Shown: positions 7,224-15,882, counted from the stretch's first letter. The stretch is DNA of 46,781 nt from Pseudomonadota bacterium (GCA_021849075.1 JAJZTH010000025.1:1-46781); one strand, 5' to 3'. The notes: generated by a model not told the origin, from the sequence alone. Numbers and translations are program-made.

Positions 7224-10007
7224 TCAATGCGCCGCGCCCCAACTCGGCCCCGTGCCGATCTCCACGCCCAGCGGCACGCTCAGTTTCACGATCGGTTCAG
7301 CTGCGCTCTCCATCACCTGCCGGATGATCGCGCTGGCCGCCTCCACATCGCCCTGCGGTAATTCGAACACCAGTTCGTCATGCACTTGCAGCAGCATCTT
7401 TACGTCGGGCAGGCCCGCAGTTTCCAGTGCCGGTCCCATGCGCACCATCGCCCGTTTGATGATGTCCGCGCTGGTGCCCTGAATGGGGGCGTTGATCGCG
7501 GCGCGTTCCGCGCCCTGCCGCTCATGCTGGACCGCCGCCTTGATGCGCGGGAACCAGGTTTTCCGGCCGAACAAAGTCTCTGTGTAACCCCGCTCCCGCG
7601 CCTTCTCGATCGTCTCGTTGATGTAGATGCTGATGCCGGGGAAGCGCTCATAATAGCGGCTGATCATGTCTTGCGCTTCGTCCGCGCCAATCTCCAGCCG
7701 GCCGGCCAGACCCCAGCGGGAAATGCCATAGAGGATGGCGAAATTGATCGTCTTCGCCCGGCCGCGCGTGTCGCGATTGACCTCGCCGAACAACTGCATC
7801 GCGGTGGCGGCATGAATATCCTCGCCATTGGCGAAGGCTTCCTTGAGCGCCGGGACGTCCGCCATATGCGCCGCCAGCCGCAACTCGATCTGGCTATAGT
7901 CCGCCGCCAATATGACATTGCCCGGTTCCGCGACGAAGGCATGGCGGATCTGCCGGCCGACTTCGGTGCGGATCGGAATATTCTGAAGGTTCGGGTCGGT
8001 CGATGACAGGCGGCCGGTCTGCGCGCCGGTCAACGAGTAACTGGTATGGACGCGGCCCGTATCCTTGTTGATCTGCGCCTGAAGCGCGTCGGTATAGGTC
8101 GACTTGAGTTTGGATAGCTGCCGCCATTCCAGCACCTTGTCGGCGATCGGCGCGCCCTGCGCCTTCAACTGTTCCAATATGGTGACATCGGTCGAATAGG
8201 CACCCGACTTGCCCTTCTTTCCGCCCTTATAGCCCATCTTGTCGAACAGGATCGCGCCAAGCTGCTGGGTCGATCCAATGGCGAAGGGTTGGCCCGCAAT
8301 CTCATGAATCTCCGTTTCCAGCGCGGCGATGCCGGCGGTGAATTCGGCCGACAGCCGCGACAGATGCTCGCGATCGACCTTGATCCCCTGATGCTCCATG
8401 CCCGCGATCACGCCGACCAGCGGCCGGTCCACCAGTTCGTATACGCGGTTCGCGCCTTCATTGGCGACGCGCGTCTTGAACCGCTTCCACAGACGCAGGG
8501 TGACGTCTGCATCCTCGGCTGCATATTCGGTGGCGCGGGGCAGGGGGACTTCGGCGAAGCTGATCTGGCTCTTGCCGGTGCCGACCACCTCCTTGAAGCT
8601 GATGCATGTGTGATTGAGGTGCGTCTTGGCCGCCTCATCCATGCCATGCCCCGCCAGCGATTGCCCCGCGTCCAGGTCAAAGCTCATGACGATCGTGTCG
8701 TCATAAGGCGCGATCTCGACGCCGTGACGGCGCAGCACGGTCAGGTCATATTTGAGGTTCTGGCCGATCTTGAGGACGCTGTCGTCCTCCAGCAACGGCT
8801 TGAGCTTGGCGATGACCAGCGCCTTGTCCAGTTGCTCGGGCCGTTCGGCGAACATGTCGGTGCCGCCATGGCCAACGGGGATATAGCATGCCTTGTTCGG
8901 CCCGGTCGCCAGGCTGACGCCGACCAACTGGCAGGACACGGCGTCCAGCATGTCCGTCTCGGTGTCTACCGCGACCAGCCCTTCGGCGTAAGCGGCCGCG
9001 ATCCAGCGATCGAGCGCATCCTGCGTCACGACCGTTTCATACAGGCTGCGGTCGATCGCCGGCTCTTCCACCGGCGCTGGCGCGGTGGGGGCGGCCGTCG
9101 CGCTGGCCGTTGCGCTCGCCGCTACCGGAGCCGCCGCCGCCGGCGCGCCAAGGCGGTTAAGCAGAGTCTTGAAGCCATGATGTGACAGAAATTCTTGCAA
9201 GGGTTCCTTGGGGATGCCCTTCAGCGTCAGATCGTCCAGCGGTTCGGGCAGGTCCATGCTGTCATGCAGCGCCACCAGCCGCCGCGACAGTCGGGCCATC
9301 TCCGCATGGGCGATCAGGTTCTCCTGCATCTTCGATTTCTTCATCGCAGGCGCAGCTTCCAGCGCGGCCTCCAGCGATCCATATTCGGTGATCAGCTTCG
9401 CCGCCGTCTTCGGCCCGATGCCGGGGATGCCGGGCACATTGTCGACGCTGTCGCCCATCAGCGCCAGCACATCGCCAAGCTGTTCGGGCTGCACGCCGAA
9501 CTTGCCGACAACATAGTCTGCGCCGCGCCGCTCATTCTTCATCGTGTCGTACATGTCGACGCCGGGCTGGATCAGCTGCATCAGATCCTTGTCGGAGCTG
9601 ACGATGGTGACATGCCAGCCCGCCGCGACCGCCGCCCTGGTGTAGCTGGCGATGATATCATCGGCCTCGAAACCCGCTTCCTCGATGCAGGGGAGGGAGA
9701 AGGCGCGGGTCGCGTCGCGGATCATGGGGAATTGCGGGACCAGATCTTCCGGCGCGGGCGGCCGATTCGCCTTATACTGGTCGTACATGTCGTTGCGGAA
9801 GGTATGCGATCCCTTGTCCAGGATCACGGCCAGATGGGTGGGGCCTTCCGCCTTGCCCAGTTCCTCGGCCAGTTTCCACAGCATCGTCGTATAGCCATAG
9901 ACCGCGCCGACCGGCTGGCCATGCTGGTTGGTGAGCGGGGGAAGCTGATGATAGGCGCGGAAGATATAGCCGCTGCCATCGACGAGGTAGAGATGATTCT
10001 GGGTCAT
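7224..10007 (-). CDS. polA: DNA polymerase I
   Basis: A 927-residue repair and Okazaki-fragment-processing polymerase with all three domains. The N-terminal 5'-3' exonuclease covers about 1-290 (LVDGSGYIFRAYH, ALMGDSVDNVPGIPGIGPKTA). An Ala/Pro-rich linker follows near 295-320. The 3'-5' proofreading domain retains Asp348/Glu350 in DTETD and the YAAED motif. The polymerase domain has motif A DYSQIELR (Asp703) and motif C QVHDELVFELP (Asp877). It lies 28 nt downstream of the anti-sigma gene, so it may be transcribed with the ECF sigma/anti-sigma genes; the small unknown gene follows after one base. Confidence 0.98.
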   Translation of the reverse strand: MTQNHLYLVDGSGYIFRAYHQLPPLTNQHGQPVGAVYGYTTMLWKLAEELGKAEGPTHLAVILDKGSHTFRNDMYDQYKANRPPAPEDLVPQFPMIRDATRAFSLPCIEEAGFEADDIIASYTRAAVAAGWHVTIVSSDKDLMQLIQPGVDMYDTMKNERRGADYVVGKFGVQPEQLGDVLALMGDSVDNVPGIPGIGPKTAAKLITEYGSLEAALEAAPAMKKSKMQENLIAHAEMARLSRRLVALHDSMDLPEPLDDLTLKGIPKEPLQEFLSHHGFKTLLNRLGAPAAAAPVAASATASATAAPTAPAPVEEPAIDRSLYETVVTQDALDRWIAAAYAEGLVAVDTETDMLDAVSCQLVGVSLATGPNKACYIPVGHGGTDMFAERPEQLDKALVIAKLKPLLEDDSVLKIGQNLKYDLTVLRRHGVEIAPYDDTIVMSFDLDAGQSLAGHGMDEAAKTHLNHTCISFKEVVGTGKSQISFAEVPLPRATEYAAEDADVTLRLWKRFKTRVANEGANRVYELVDRPLVGVIAGMEHQGIKVDREHLSRLSAEFTAGIAALETEIHEIAGQPFAIGSTQQLGAILFDKMGYKGGKKGKSGAYSTDVTILEQLKAQGAPIADKVLEWRQLSKLKSTYTDALQAQINKDTGRVHTSYSLTGAQTGRLSSTDPNLQNIPIRTEVGRQIRHAFVAEPGNVILAADYSQIELRLAAHMADVPALKEAFANGEDIHAATAMQLFGEVNRDTRGRAKTINFAILYGISRWGLAGRLEIGADEAQDMISRYYERFPGISIYINETIEKARERGYTETLFGRKTWFPRIKAAVQHERQGAERAAINAPIQGTSADIIKRAMVRMGPALETAGLPDVKMLLQVHDELVFELPQGDVEAASAIIRQVMESAAEPIVKLSVPLGVEIGTGPSWGAAH

Positions 10008-10035
10008 GGCGCGAAGGGATAGCGCCCCGCAGCCT

Positions 10036-10761
10036 TCAGGACCAGTCGCGCGTCAACGCTTCCGCCGTGGCGTCCATCAGGCGCGGTTCGCCGCTGCCAG
10101 TCAGGGCATAGGACATGTCGCCGCGCCGCCAGTAGGCGACCGATTCCGCCCCTTCCTGCACCGCGTCCGGCCGTTCGGGCGCGCGGCTGCGATCGCGCAA
10201 AGCGAAGAGCGAGAAATTCTGCCCACCCTCCGTCTTCACCGCGATCACCAGCGCCGGGCCGCGTTCGGTGGGGAAGAGCTGAACGTCGGTTACGCGCCAG
10301 TCGTCGGGCAGATGCGGCATGGCGATGCGGGTGTTGGACGCGATTTCGCGGGCGTCATAATGGGGCGTTTCCACCTGTGAGACCATGGCGGCGCGCATCA
10401 TGGCGATGCGATGCGAATTGACCGCATAGTCGACATAGTCTGGCGGACCGGACGGGCGCAGGAAGACCAGCGCCAGACCAGCTGCCGCCGCGAGCGGTGC
10501 GACCAGCGGCAGGGCGCGGCGCCAGCGCGGTCGGGCAGGCATGCCCGCTAGCTGCGCCGCCGCCTGCGCCATGACGGGCGAGGGGGCGGCGACCGGCGGG
10601 GTCATCATCTGCAGTGCGCTGCGGGTCGACAGGTCGGCCATGACCTGCGCGGCCTGATCGGGGTTGCGGGACAGATGGGTTTCCACCACGAAACGGCGGG
10701 GAAGGTCCAACTGGTCATCGACATAGGCGTCGATCTCCAGCGCGCTCACATCATTGGTCAT
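10036..10761 (-). CDS. Membrane-bound anti-sigma factor partner of the adjacent ECF sigma factor
   Basis: A 241-residue single-pass membrane protein. The N-terminal segment (ALEIDAYVDDQLDLPRRFVVETHL) matches the start of anti-sigma domains that grip ECF sigma factors. A hydrophobic segment near residues 85-102 (APLAAAAGLALVFL) would anchor it, and about 140 residues lie outside the cytoplasm. The HxxxCxxC zinc-finger signature of ZAS-type anti-sigma factors is absent. The ATG at 10761 overlaps the sigma gene's 3' end by 11 nt and has GGGAGG just upstream. The gene arrangement supports the role more strongly than the sequence does. Confidence 0.8.
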   Translation of the reverse strand: MTNDVSALEIDAYVDDQLDLPRRFVVETHLSRNPDQAAQVMADLSTRSALQMMTPPVAAPSPVMAQAAAQLAGMPARPRWRRALPLVAPLAAAAGLALVFLRPSGPPDYVDYAVNSHRIAMMRAAMVSQVETPHYDAREIASNTRIAMPHLPDDWRVTDVQLFPTERGPALVIAVKTEGGQNFSLFALRDRSRAPERPDAVQEGAESVAYWRRGDMSYALTGSGEPRLMDATAEALTRDWS

Positions 10762-11269
10762 CCTGTCCTCCCACAATCCGAAGGCGTGGCCCGTCGCCGG
10801 CCCCTTCGCGCAGCGCGGCGCGCGCGCGCGACAGGCGCGACATCACTGTGCCGATCGGCACGCCCAGCACGGTAGCGGCCTGCTGATAGCTCATCCCCTC
10901 GATGGCGGTCAGGTGCAGCACGGCGCGCTGGGGTTCCGGCAGGGCGCTGAAGCCCCGCGCAATTTCGGTCAGTCGCACATGCTCTTCCTGCTGCGGATCG
11001 ATGCTGGATAGCAAAGTTTCGGCGAAGCGGTCGTTGCGCCGGGTTTCCGCCGCTTGCCGCCTTTTGCCCGAGACGAAGACATTATGGACGATCGCCAGCA
11101 GCCAGCGGGTGCGGCTGCGTTCCGGCTGATAGGTCGCCTGGCGCTCGATCGCGCGGAGCAGGGCGTCCTGCACGACATCGTCGGCGTCCGCATCGTCGCG
11201 GGCCAGAACACGGGCATAGCGGCGCATCGCCAGCAGGTCCGCCTCCATGTCGCGACGATCGTCCATCAC
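10751..11269 (-). CDS. ECF-type RNA polymerase sigma factor
   Basis: A 172-residue sigma-70-family extracytoplasmic-function sigma factor. Region 2 covers about residues 10-80 (ADADDVVQDALLRAIERQ is the region 2.2 core-binding helix; RTRWLLAIVHNVFVSGKRR is region 2.4). Region 4 covers 110-160, with the DNA-binding helix-turn-helix MSYQQAATVLGVPIGTVMSRLSRAR. It starts 6 nt after the glycosyltransferase stop and overlaps the anti-sigma gene. It is not adjacent to nepR or phyR genes, so it is probably not the general stress factor EcfG. The signal it answers to is unknown. Confidence 0.93.
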   Translation of the reverse strand: MMDDRRDMEADLLAMRRYARVLARDDADADDVVQDALLRAIERQATYQPERSRTRWLLAIVHNVFVSGKRRQAAETRRNDRFAETLLSSIDPQQEEHVRLTEIARGFSALPEPQRAVLHLTAIEGMSYQQAATVLGVPIGTVMSRLSRARAALREGAGDGPRLRIVGGQDDQ

Positions 11270-11275
11270 CGTCCC

Positions 11276-12529
11276 TTATCCCGTGCCGGTGCGCGGCGGG
11301 CAAGCCGGCAGGCGCAGCGGCGGCGCGCGGTGCGGCAGAAGGCCCGCATAGGCGCGCACCACATCGTCCAGCACATCGTCCCAGCGATAGCCCGTCGCGG
11401 CCTGCGCCGCCGCCTGCCGCAGCGCGGCGAGCCGGGCGGGATGGCGCATCAGGCCGATCGCGGCGTCGGCATAGCTCGCGGCATCGGCGGGCGGCAGGAG
11501 CAGGCCGGTGCGGTTATGATCGATCAGGGAGGAGGCGCTGGGCACATTGGCGGAGAGTATGGCGAGGCCCGATGCCATCGCCTCCAGATTGACGTTGCCG
11601 AAAGCTTCGGTGACGCTGGGGTTGATCAGCAGATCGGCGCTGGCCACCGCGCGGCCCAGCGCATCGCCCGCCAGATGGCCGGTGAAGGTGGCGTTGGGCA
11701 GACGCTGCGCCAGCCAGTTGCGCGCCGGGCCTTCGCCCACGATCAGCGGACGGATATCATGGCCCTGCGCCCGGATGGCCGCAATTGCATCGGCAAAGAC
11801 GCCCAGCCCCTTTTCCAGCACCAACCGGCCGAAGAAGAGCGGAACAATGTCGCCGTCATCATAGCCATGGGCGGCGCGGAAGGCAGGATCGCGCAGAGTG
11901 GGCGAGAAGGCATGTGGATCTATGCCCCGGCTCCAGATCGCAACCCGGTCCGCGCCATGACGGGTCGCCATCTCATCGCGGATCGGCGGGGTGGGGGCCA
12001 GGATCAGGTCGGCATCGCCATAGAAGCGGTCGAGATAGCGTTCCATCGTGCCGCGCAGGAAGGAGAGGCGATAATAATCGAGATAGGTTTCGAAGCGGGT
12101 GTGCAGGCTGGCGACGACCGGGATGCCGTGCGAACGGCCATATTTCTGGGCCTGCCGCCCCAGCCGGTCGGGGCAGGACAGGTGAATGATGTCGGGCGCG
12201 AAGGCGTCCAGATCGCGGCGGACGCCTTTCGTCAGGCCGATCGCGACCCGATATTCGGGGCGTCCGGGAATGGCGAGCGAGGGGACCGACCGGACATCGC
12301 CGATCGACTGGAAGGCGGGGATCGGCGCGGTCGGCGAATAGATGCGCACATCCATGCCCGCCCGGTGCAGCAGATGGCCGACCAGCCGGTTGAGCGCGCG
12401 GTTGGCGCCATCGCGCACGCAATCATAATTGCCGGAAAACAGGGCGACGCGGATTGGCGGGCGGCTGGCGCGGCCGGGGCGCAGGGGAACGACATTGCGG
12501 TCGGTGAGAAATGGACGATGGGCATTCAT
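11276..12529 (-). CDS. GT4-type glycosyltransferase, probably membrane-lipid directed
   Basis: A 417-residue GT-B enzyme. The N-terminal Rossmann-like domain starts at RVALFSGNYDCVRDGANR. The C-terminal donor-binding domain holds LFFGRLVLEKGL, IVGEGP and PSVTEAFGNVNLEAMASGLAI, which is the E-x7-E motif of family GT4. It most resembles GDP-mannose-dependent mannosyltransferases (MgtA/Pim type) or sulfoquinovosyl-type enzymes acting on lipids; the donor cannot be decided from sequence alone. It is the first gene of the run that includes the sigma/anti-sigma pair. The conserved mini-ORF MSHLAGNMRS lies about 50 nt upstream. Confidence 0.88.
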   Translation of the reverse strand: MNAHRPFLTDRNVVPLRPGRASRPPIRVALFSGNYDCVRDGANRALNRLVGHLLHRAGMDVRIYSPTAPIPAFQSIGDVRSVPSLAIPGRPEYRVAIGLTKGVRRDLDAFAPDIIHLSCPDRLGRQAQKYGRSHGIPVVASLHTRFETYLDYYRLSFLRGTMERYLDRFYGDADLILAPTPPIRDEMATRHGADRVAIWSRGIDPHAFSPTLRDPAFRAAHGYDDGDIVPLFFGRLVLEKGLGVFADAIAAIRAQGHDIRPLIVGEGPARNWLAQRLPNATFTGHLAGDALGRAVASADLLINPSVTEAFGNVNLEAMASGLAILSANVPSASSLIDHNRTGLLLPPADAASYADAAIGLMRHPARLAALRQAAAQAATGYRWDDVLDDVVRAYAGLLPHRAPPLRLPACPPRTGTG

Positions 12530-12579
12530 GACCGGCTTACGCCTGCCGGGGGCGGTTTATTCCCTTGGCCGATCGCCGC

Positions 12580-12612
12580 TTAACTTCGCATATTTCCCGC
12601 CAAATGAGACAT
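12580..12612 (-). other. Candidate 10-codon leader ORF (MSHLAGNMRS), copy 1
   Basis: On the minus strand an ATG at 12612 opens MSHLAGNMRS followed by TAA. The block 12579-12605 is identical over 27 bp to 37706-37732, where the same frame reads MSNLAGNMRS; the two flanking differences are one synonymous serine codon change and one His-to-Asn change. The mini-ORF ends about 50 nt before the glycosyltransferase start. No clear ribosome-binding site precedes this copy, so it could instead be a DNA or RNA regulatory element. Confidence 0.5.
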
Positions 12613-12716
12613 TTCGTTGCGCGGGCCTGATCCTATCGGAAAGTGTCGATGGTTTAGGAAGAATTGGCCGGATGCGATTATGGCGATGGAAAAGCATGTA
12701 GGATAGCGATTGCTGT

Positions 12717-13808
12717 CTACACGCCGCCGGCTTCGTCCTGTGTCGCGACGACAGGGGCTATGGGCCGCCGCACCCCCAGCGCATGGCCGGCGACCAGCAC
12801 CGGCAGCAACACGGCCATGCCCACGAAGATGGCGATCAGTCGCTCCAGCGCGGGTTCCAGCGCGGCAGCGTCATAGCGATCCGGGACCAGAGTCACCAAT
12901 ATGGCGAGGGTGAATTGCGTGCCGACATAGCGATGGGCCGGGTCGCCATTTTCCAGATGCCGGCCCAGCGTCACGCCGATCGCCGTGCCGACCAGTAGCA
13001 ATGTCGGCGATCCGTCGGCGGCAAACAGGAAGCCGGCGGCGAACAGCGCGCCGATGCCGCAGCCTATGCTGCGCTGAAGAATGCGACGGCTGACCGGGGC
13101 AAGGCCGCTCTGGCCGATGCCGGTCATCGGCAGGACCATCACCGCCATCACCATGATCGCTCCCTGCGCCAGCGCAGGCAGATGGAAAATCGCGCCCAGC
13201 GCCACCAGCAGCGCCAGCGCCACGCCGGCCTGACAGGCATGGCGAAAGGCGTCGCGATGCCAGCGCGCGCCGATCGGGGGCGGTGTGGGTGGAGCGGGCC
13301 AGCGGCGGCGCAGCGTCAGGGTGGAGGCGAGGCTGACGATCAGGCAGGCGGCGATGCCGGCCAGCGTTTCCAATATGCGGGTCTGCACGAAATCGGCGAG
13401 CGCAATGGTCGGGTGCTCCAGCTTGTCGAGCAGCACCATGGCGAAGGTCAGGCCGAAGAAGAGCCAGGCATAGGAGCGGCGTGAGGTGATTGCGGCATAA
13501 AGGCTGACTGTGCCGACCAGCATCATCGCCAGTGCGGCGAGCGGCCAGCGCGTAATGACCCAGGGCGCGGCGCCCAGCGCGAGCAGGCCGCCAGCCAGCG
13601 TGCCGACGATACGCAGCGCCCCGCGCATCAGCGTTTCGGCGGCATGGCCGCGCATCACCATATAGCCGGCAAAGGCGGCCCAGGACACATGGGTCGCACC
13701 CAGCAGATGCGCGATCAGGATCGCCAGCAGAACCGATGCGACGCATTCCGCCTCATCAACGGTGCGCGGCGTGATCCACGATGAGAGCTTTGCGCCGGGG
13801 TTCATCAT
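12717..13808 (-). CDS. FUSC-family (aromatic acid exporter-like) inner-membrane protein
   Basis: A 363-residue polytopic membrane protein. Two hydrophobic blocks of about five or six segments each are separated by a charged loop near residues 165-195, the repeat architecture of FUSC proteins (fusaric acid resistance, AaeB/YccS relatives). The signature helix region SWAAFAGYMVMRGHAAETLMRGALRIVGTLAGG is clear. The frame is open for another 104 codons upstream, but that extension lacks membrane character and runs into the divergent gene; ATG 13808 or 13805 is preferred. It is divergent from an outer-membrane-type gene, which fits a trans-envelope export role. Confidence 0.82.
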   Translation of the reverse strand: MMNPGAKLSSWITPRTVDEAECVASVLLAILIAHLLGATHVSWAAFAGYMVMRGHAAETLMRGALRIVGTLAGGLLALGAAPWVITRWPLAALAMMLVGTVSLYAAITSRRSYAWLFFGLTFAMVLLDKLEHPTIALADFVQTRILETLAGIAACLIVSLASTLTLRRRWPAPPTPPPIGARWHRDAFRHACQAGVALALLVALGAIFHLPALAQGAIMVMAVMVLPMTGIGQSGLAPVSRRILQRSIGCGIGALFAAGFLFAADGSPTLLLVGTAIGVTLGRHLENGDPAHRYVGTQFTLAILVTLVPDRYDAAALEPALERLIAIFVGMAVLLPVLVAGHALGVRRPIAPVVATQDEAGGV

Positions 13809-13917
13809 CCCGTCATGGCGCAGGAAAGCGGGAATTGCCAGATCGCGGGAACCCGAAGTCTCCGCAATGATTTCCCATCGATTTCCTGTTGGCAATGATG
13901 CGGAAAGAGGGGGCGTA
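13809..13917. promoter_or_regulatory. Divergent promoter region between FUSC gene and outer-membrane protein gene
   Basis: A 109-nt gap between two divergent start codons must contain both promoters. An AT-richer stretch (AATGATTTCCCATCGATTTC) lies in the middle. I cannot assign -35/-10 boxes or an operator with confidence. Confidence 0.4.
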
Positions 13918-14724
13918 ATGCGGAAGGCAATGCTGCTGGCGATGGTGGTTTTCGCGGCCGGTCCGGCTCTGGCGCAGACGCCATCGGCGTCGCGCGACCT
14001 GTGTCCCGATCGGCCGGGGTTGGGCACGCCGCCCTGTACGGTGGAGCCGGGGCATATGGTTGCGGAACTGGGGCTGGGCGACTGGACGCATGAGAGCGAT
14101 GCGCAGGGGCGGACCGACACGGTGGAGGGGGGCGACCTGCTGTTGCGGGTGGGGTTGACCGAACATCTGGAGGCGCAATGGGGCTGGACCGCCTATGGCC
14201 ATGTCCGTTCCCGCGACCGGAGTGATGGTGCGATCGAGCGGGAGACGGGCACGGGGGACATGATGGTGGCGTTGCGGCGCAATGTTCAGAATCCCGATGG
14301 GTCGGGCATTTCCATTGCCGTGATGCCCTATGCGACCTTGCCCGTCGGCGGATCTGCGATCGGGGCGGGGGATTGGGGCGCGGGCCTGCTGATGCCGGTG
14401 AGTTTCGATCTGGGCGGCGGCGTGGCGTTCGAACTGACGCCGGAGGTCGATGCGGCGGTGGATGAGGATGGCGATGGCCGGCATTTGTCCTATGGCAGCG
14501 TCATCGGTTTTGACGTGCCGCTGGGGCAAGCCGTGTCGGCGACGATCGAAACATCGCTGATGCGCGACGATGATCCTGAGGATCACAGCACGCAGGCGTT
14601 GGGCGGCCTCTCTGTGGCCTGGCAACCGTCGGACGCGATACAGTTCGACATCGGCCTGACTGTCGGGTTGAACGGGGCCAGTCCCGACAGCGAAGCCTAT
14701 GTCGGGATCAGCCGCCGTTTCTGA
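13918..14724 (+). CDS. Outer-membrane beta-barrel 'transporter' family protein
   Basis: A 268-residue exported protein. The signal peptide MRKAMLLAMVVFAAGPALAQ ends in a good AxA-type cleavage site. The mature protein begins DRPGLGTPPCTVEPGHMVAELGLGDW and continues as alternating amphipathic strands rich in Gly, Asp and Thr, ending in Phe (ISRRF), as in outer-membrane barrels. It resembles the MetA-pathway/phenol-degradation type family often labelled 'transporter'. The ATG at 13918 follows an AGAGGGGG ribosome site; upstream in-frame starts are rejected because they precede the signal peptide. Its stop lies 9 nt from the convergent beta-lactamase-like gene. Confidence 0.78.
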   Translation: MRKAMLLAMVVFAAGPALAQTPSASRDLCPDRPGLGTPPCTVEPGHMVAELGLGDWTHESDAQGRTDTVEGGDLLLRVGLTEHLEAQWGWTAYGHVRSRDRSDGAIERETGTGDMMVALRRNVQNPDGSGISIAVMPYATLPVGGSAIGAGDWGAGLLMPVSFDLGGGVAFELTPEVDAAVDEDGDGRHLSYGSVIGFDVPLGQAVSATIETSLMRDDDPEDHSTQALGGLSVAWQPSDAIQFDIGLTVGLNGASPDSEAYVGISRRF

Positions 14725-14733
14725 ATCCCCGCC

Positions 14734-15882
14734 TCAGCGCTTTTCGTGGTTGGCGGCGATCGCCTTGGCCACGCCCTGCATCAGTGCCCAGCGTTCGGGG
14801 ATCGATACGGTGGTCGATCCGATCATCACCGCCACGGCATAGCTGGTGCCGTCCGGCGCGGTCATGATGCCGATATCGTTGAAGCCGGTCGAGCGCGGCG
14901 GCAGATCCTGTCCGGTGCCGGTCTTGTGCAGATAGGACCAGCCCGGCGGCACCCCGCCCTTGATCCGTTGCGGCCCGGTCTTGGCTTCGGACATGATCGA
15001 CAGCAGCAGGCGTGACGATGCGGACGAGAGCATGTCCCCTTCCTTCAGCTTCGCCAGCGCCTGTACGATCGAGGCGGGGGCGGCGCCGTCTGGCGGATTG
15101 GCCAGATAATTGTCGAGCGCCTTCACGCGCACGCTCATGGGCAGTTTTGCGCGGGCGGCGTAGAAATTGCGGCCGATCGAATAATCCTGGCGCCAGTCAA
15201 GACCGGCGGTGGCCGATTGCAGCAGCCGTTCGCCCGGGCCAAAGCGAATATCCTTGATCATCCGCCGCGCGAGGAAGCCGCGCACCGCATCCGGCCCGCC
15301 GACCGCGCGCAACATCGTGTCGTTGGCGGTGTTGTCGCTCTGAGTCATCGCCCGGCGCATCAGATCAGAATAGCTGGTGGTCCAGCCGCCCTTCTGCGCC
15401 ACCAGTACGGCCGTGGGCTGATGAAACAGGGTCAGGTCGTTGCGGGTGATGGTGGTCGTGTCGGTCAGGCGCAGCTTGCCCCGGTCGACCGCGTCGAGAA
15501 AGGTCATCGACACCCAGAGTTTCGACACGCTCTGTTGCGGGAACAAAGCATTGCCGTTCCAGGCGACGGTCCAGTCGGAACCGATGCGGCGGACGGCGAT
15601 GCCGACCTTGCCGCGGAAGCTCTGGCCCAGATTGCGCACGACATTGACCAGGGCGGGCGGTGGCGTTTCGCGCTGGTCGATGTCCTGATAGGGCAAAGGC
15701 GGATTGGCGACCTGTCGGATCGGCCAGCTGTTGGTGGTGGGTTGCGGCCGGCTGGGCAGCGGCTTTTGCGGCGCGGCGGCGGCCTGCGCCCGGCGTGGTT
15801 CGGGCGCGCCCACACAGGCGGATAGCGCCGCGATCAACAGGACCAGGCGCGCCGTCCCGTTCCGGCTTTCTTTCGATGTCAT
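14734..15882 (-). CDS. Class A beta-lactamase-like serine hydrolase, lipoprotein
   Basis: A 382-residue periplasmic serine hydrolase. The N-terminus carries a lipoprotein signal (LVLLIAALSAC), then a Pro/Gln/Ala-rich linker to about residue 75. The penicillin-recognising fold shows SVSK (SxxK nucleophile motif), SDN in TQSDNTAND, and KTG in LHKTGTG. The ExxLN omega-loop motif of true class A beta-lactamases is not evident; the region after SDN reads GPGERLLQS and carries an insertion. Activity against beta-lactams is therefore uncertain. A DD-peptidase-like or other hydrolase role is possible. ATG 15882 is chosen because the longer frame (from 16029) precedes the signal peptide. Confidence 0.8.
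   Translation of the reverse strand: MTSKESRNGTARLVLLIAALSACVGAPEPRRAQAAAAPQKPLPSRPQPTTNSWPIRQVANPPLPYQDIDQRETPPPALVNVVRNLGQSFRGKVGIAVRRIGSDWTVAWNGNALFPQQSVSKLWVSMTFLDAVDRGKLRLTDTTTITRNDLTLFHQPTAVLVAQKGGWTTSYSDLMRRAMTQSDNTANDTMLRAVGGPDAVRGFLARRMIKDIRFGPGERLLQSATAGLDWRQDYSIGRNFYAARAKLPMSVRVKALDNYLANPPDGAAPASIVQALAKLKEGDMLSSASSRLLLSIMSEAKTGPQRIKGGVPPGWSYLHKTGTGQDLPPRSTGFNDIGIMTAPDGTSYAVAVMIGSTTVSIPERWALMQGVAKAIAANHEKR

Noticed and set aside
10751..11269. EcfG general-stress sigma factor
   Set aside because: No nepR or phyR gene is adjacent and the partner is a membrane anti-sigma factor, which points to another ECF group.
14734..15882. Acquired antibiotic-resistance gene
   Set aside because: Composition matches the surroundings, no mobile element is near, and a key class A motif is missing, so an intrinsic hydrolase is more likely.
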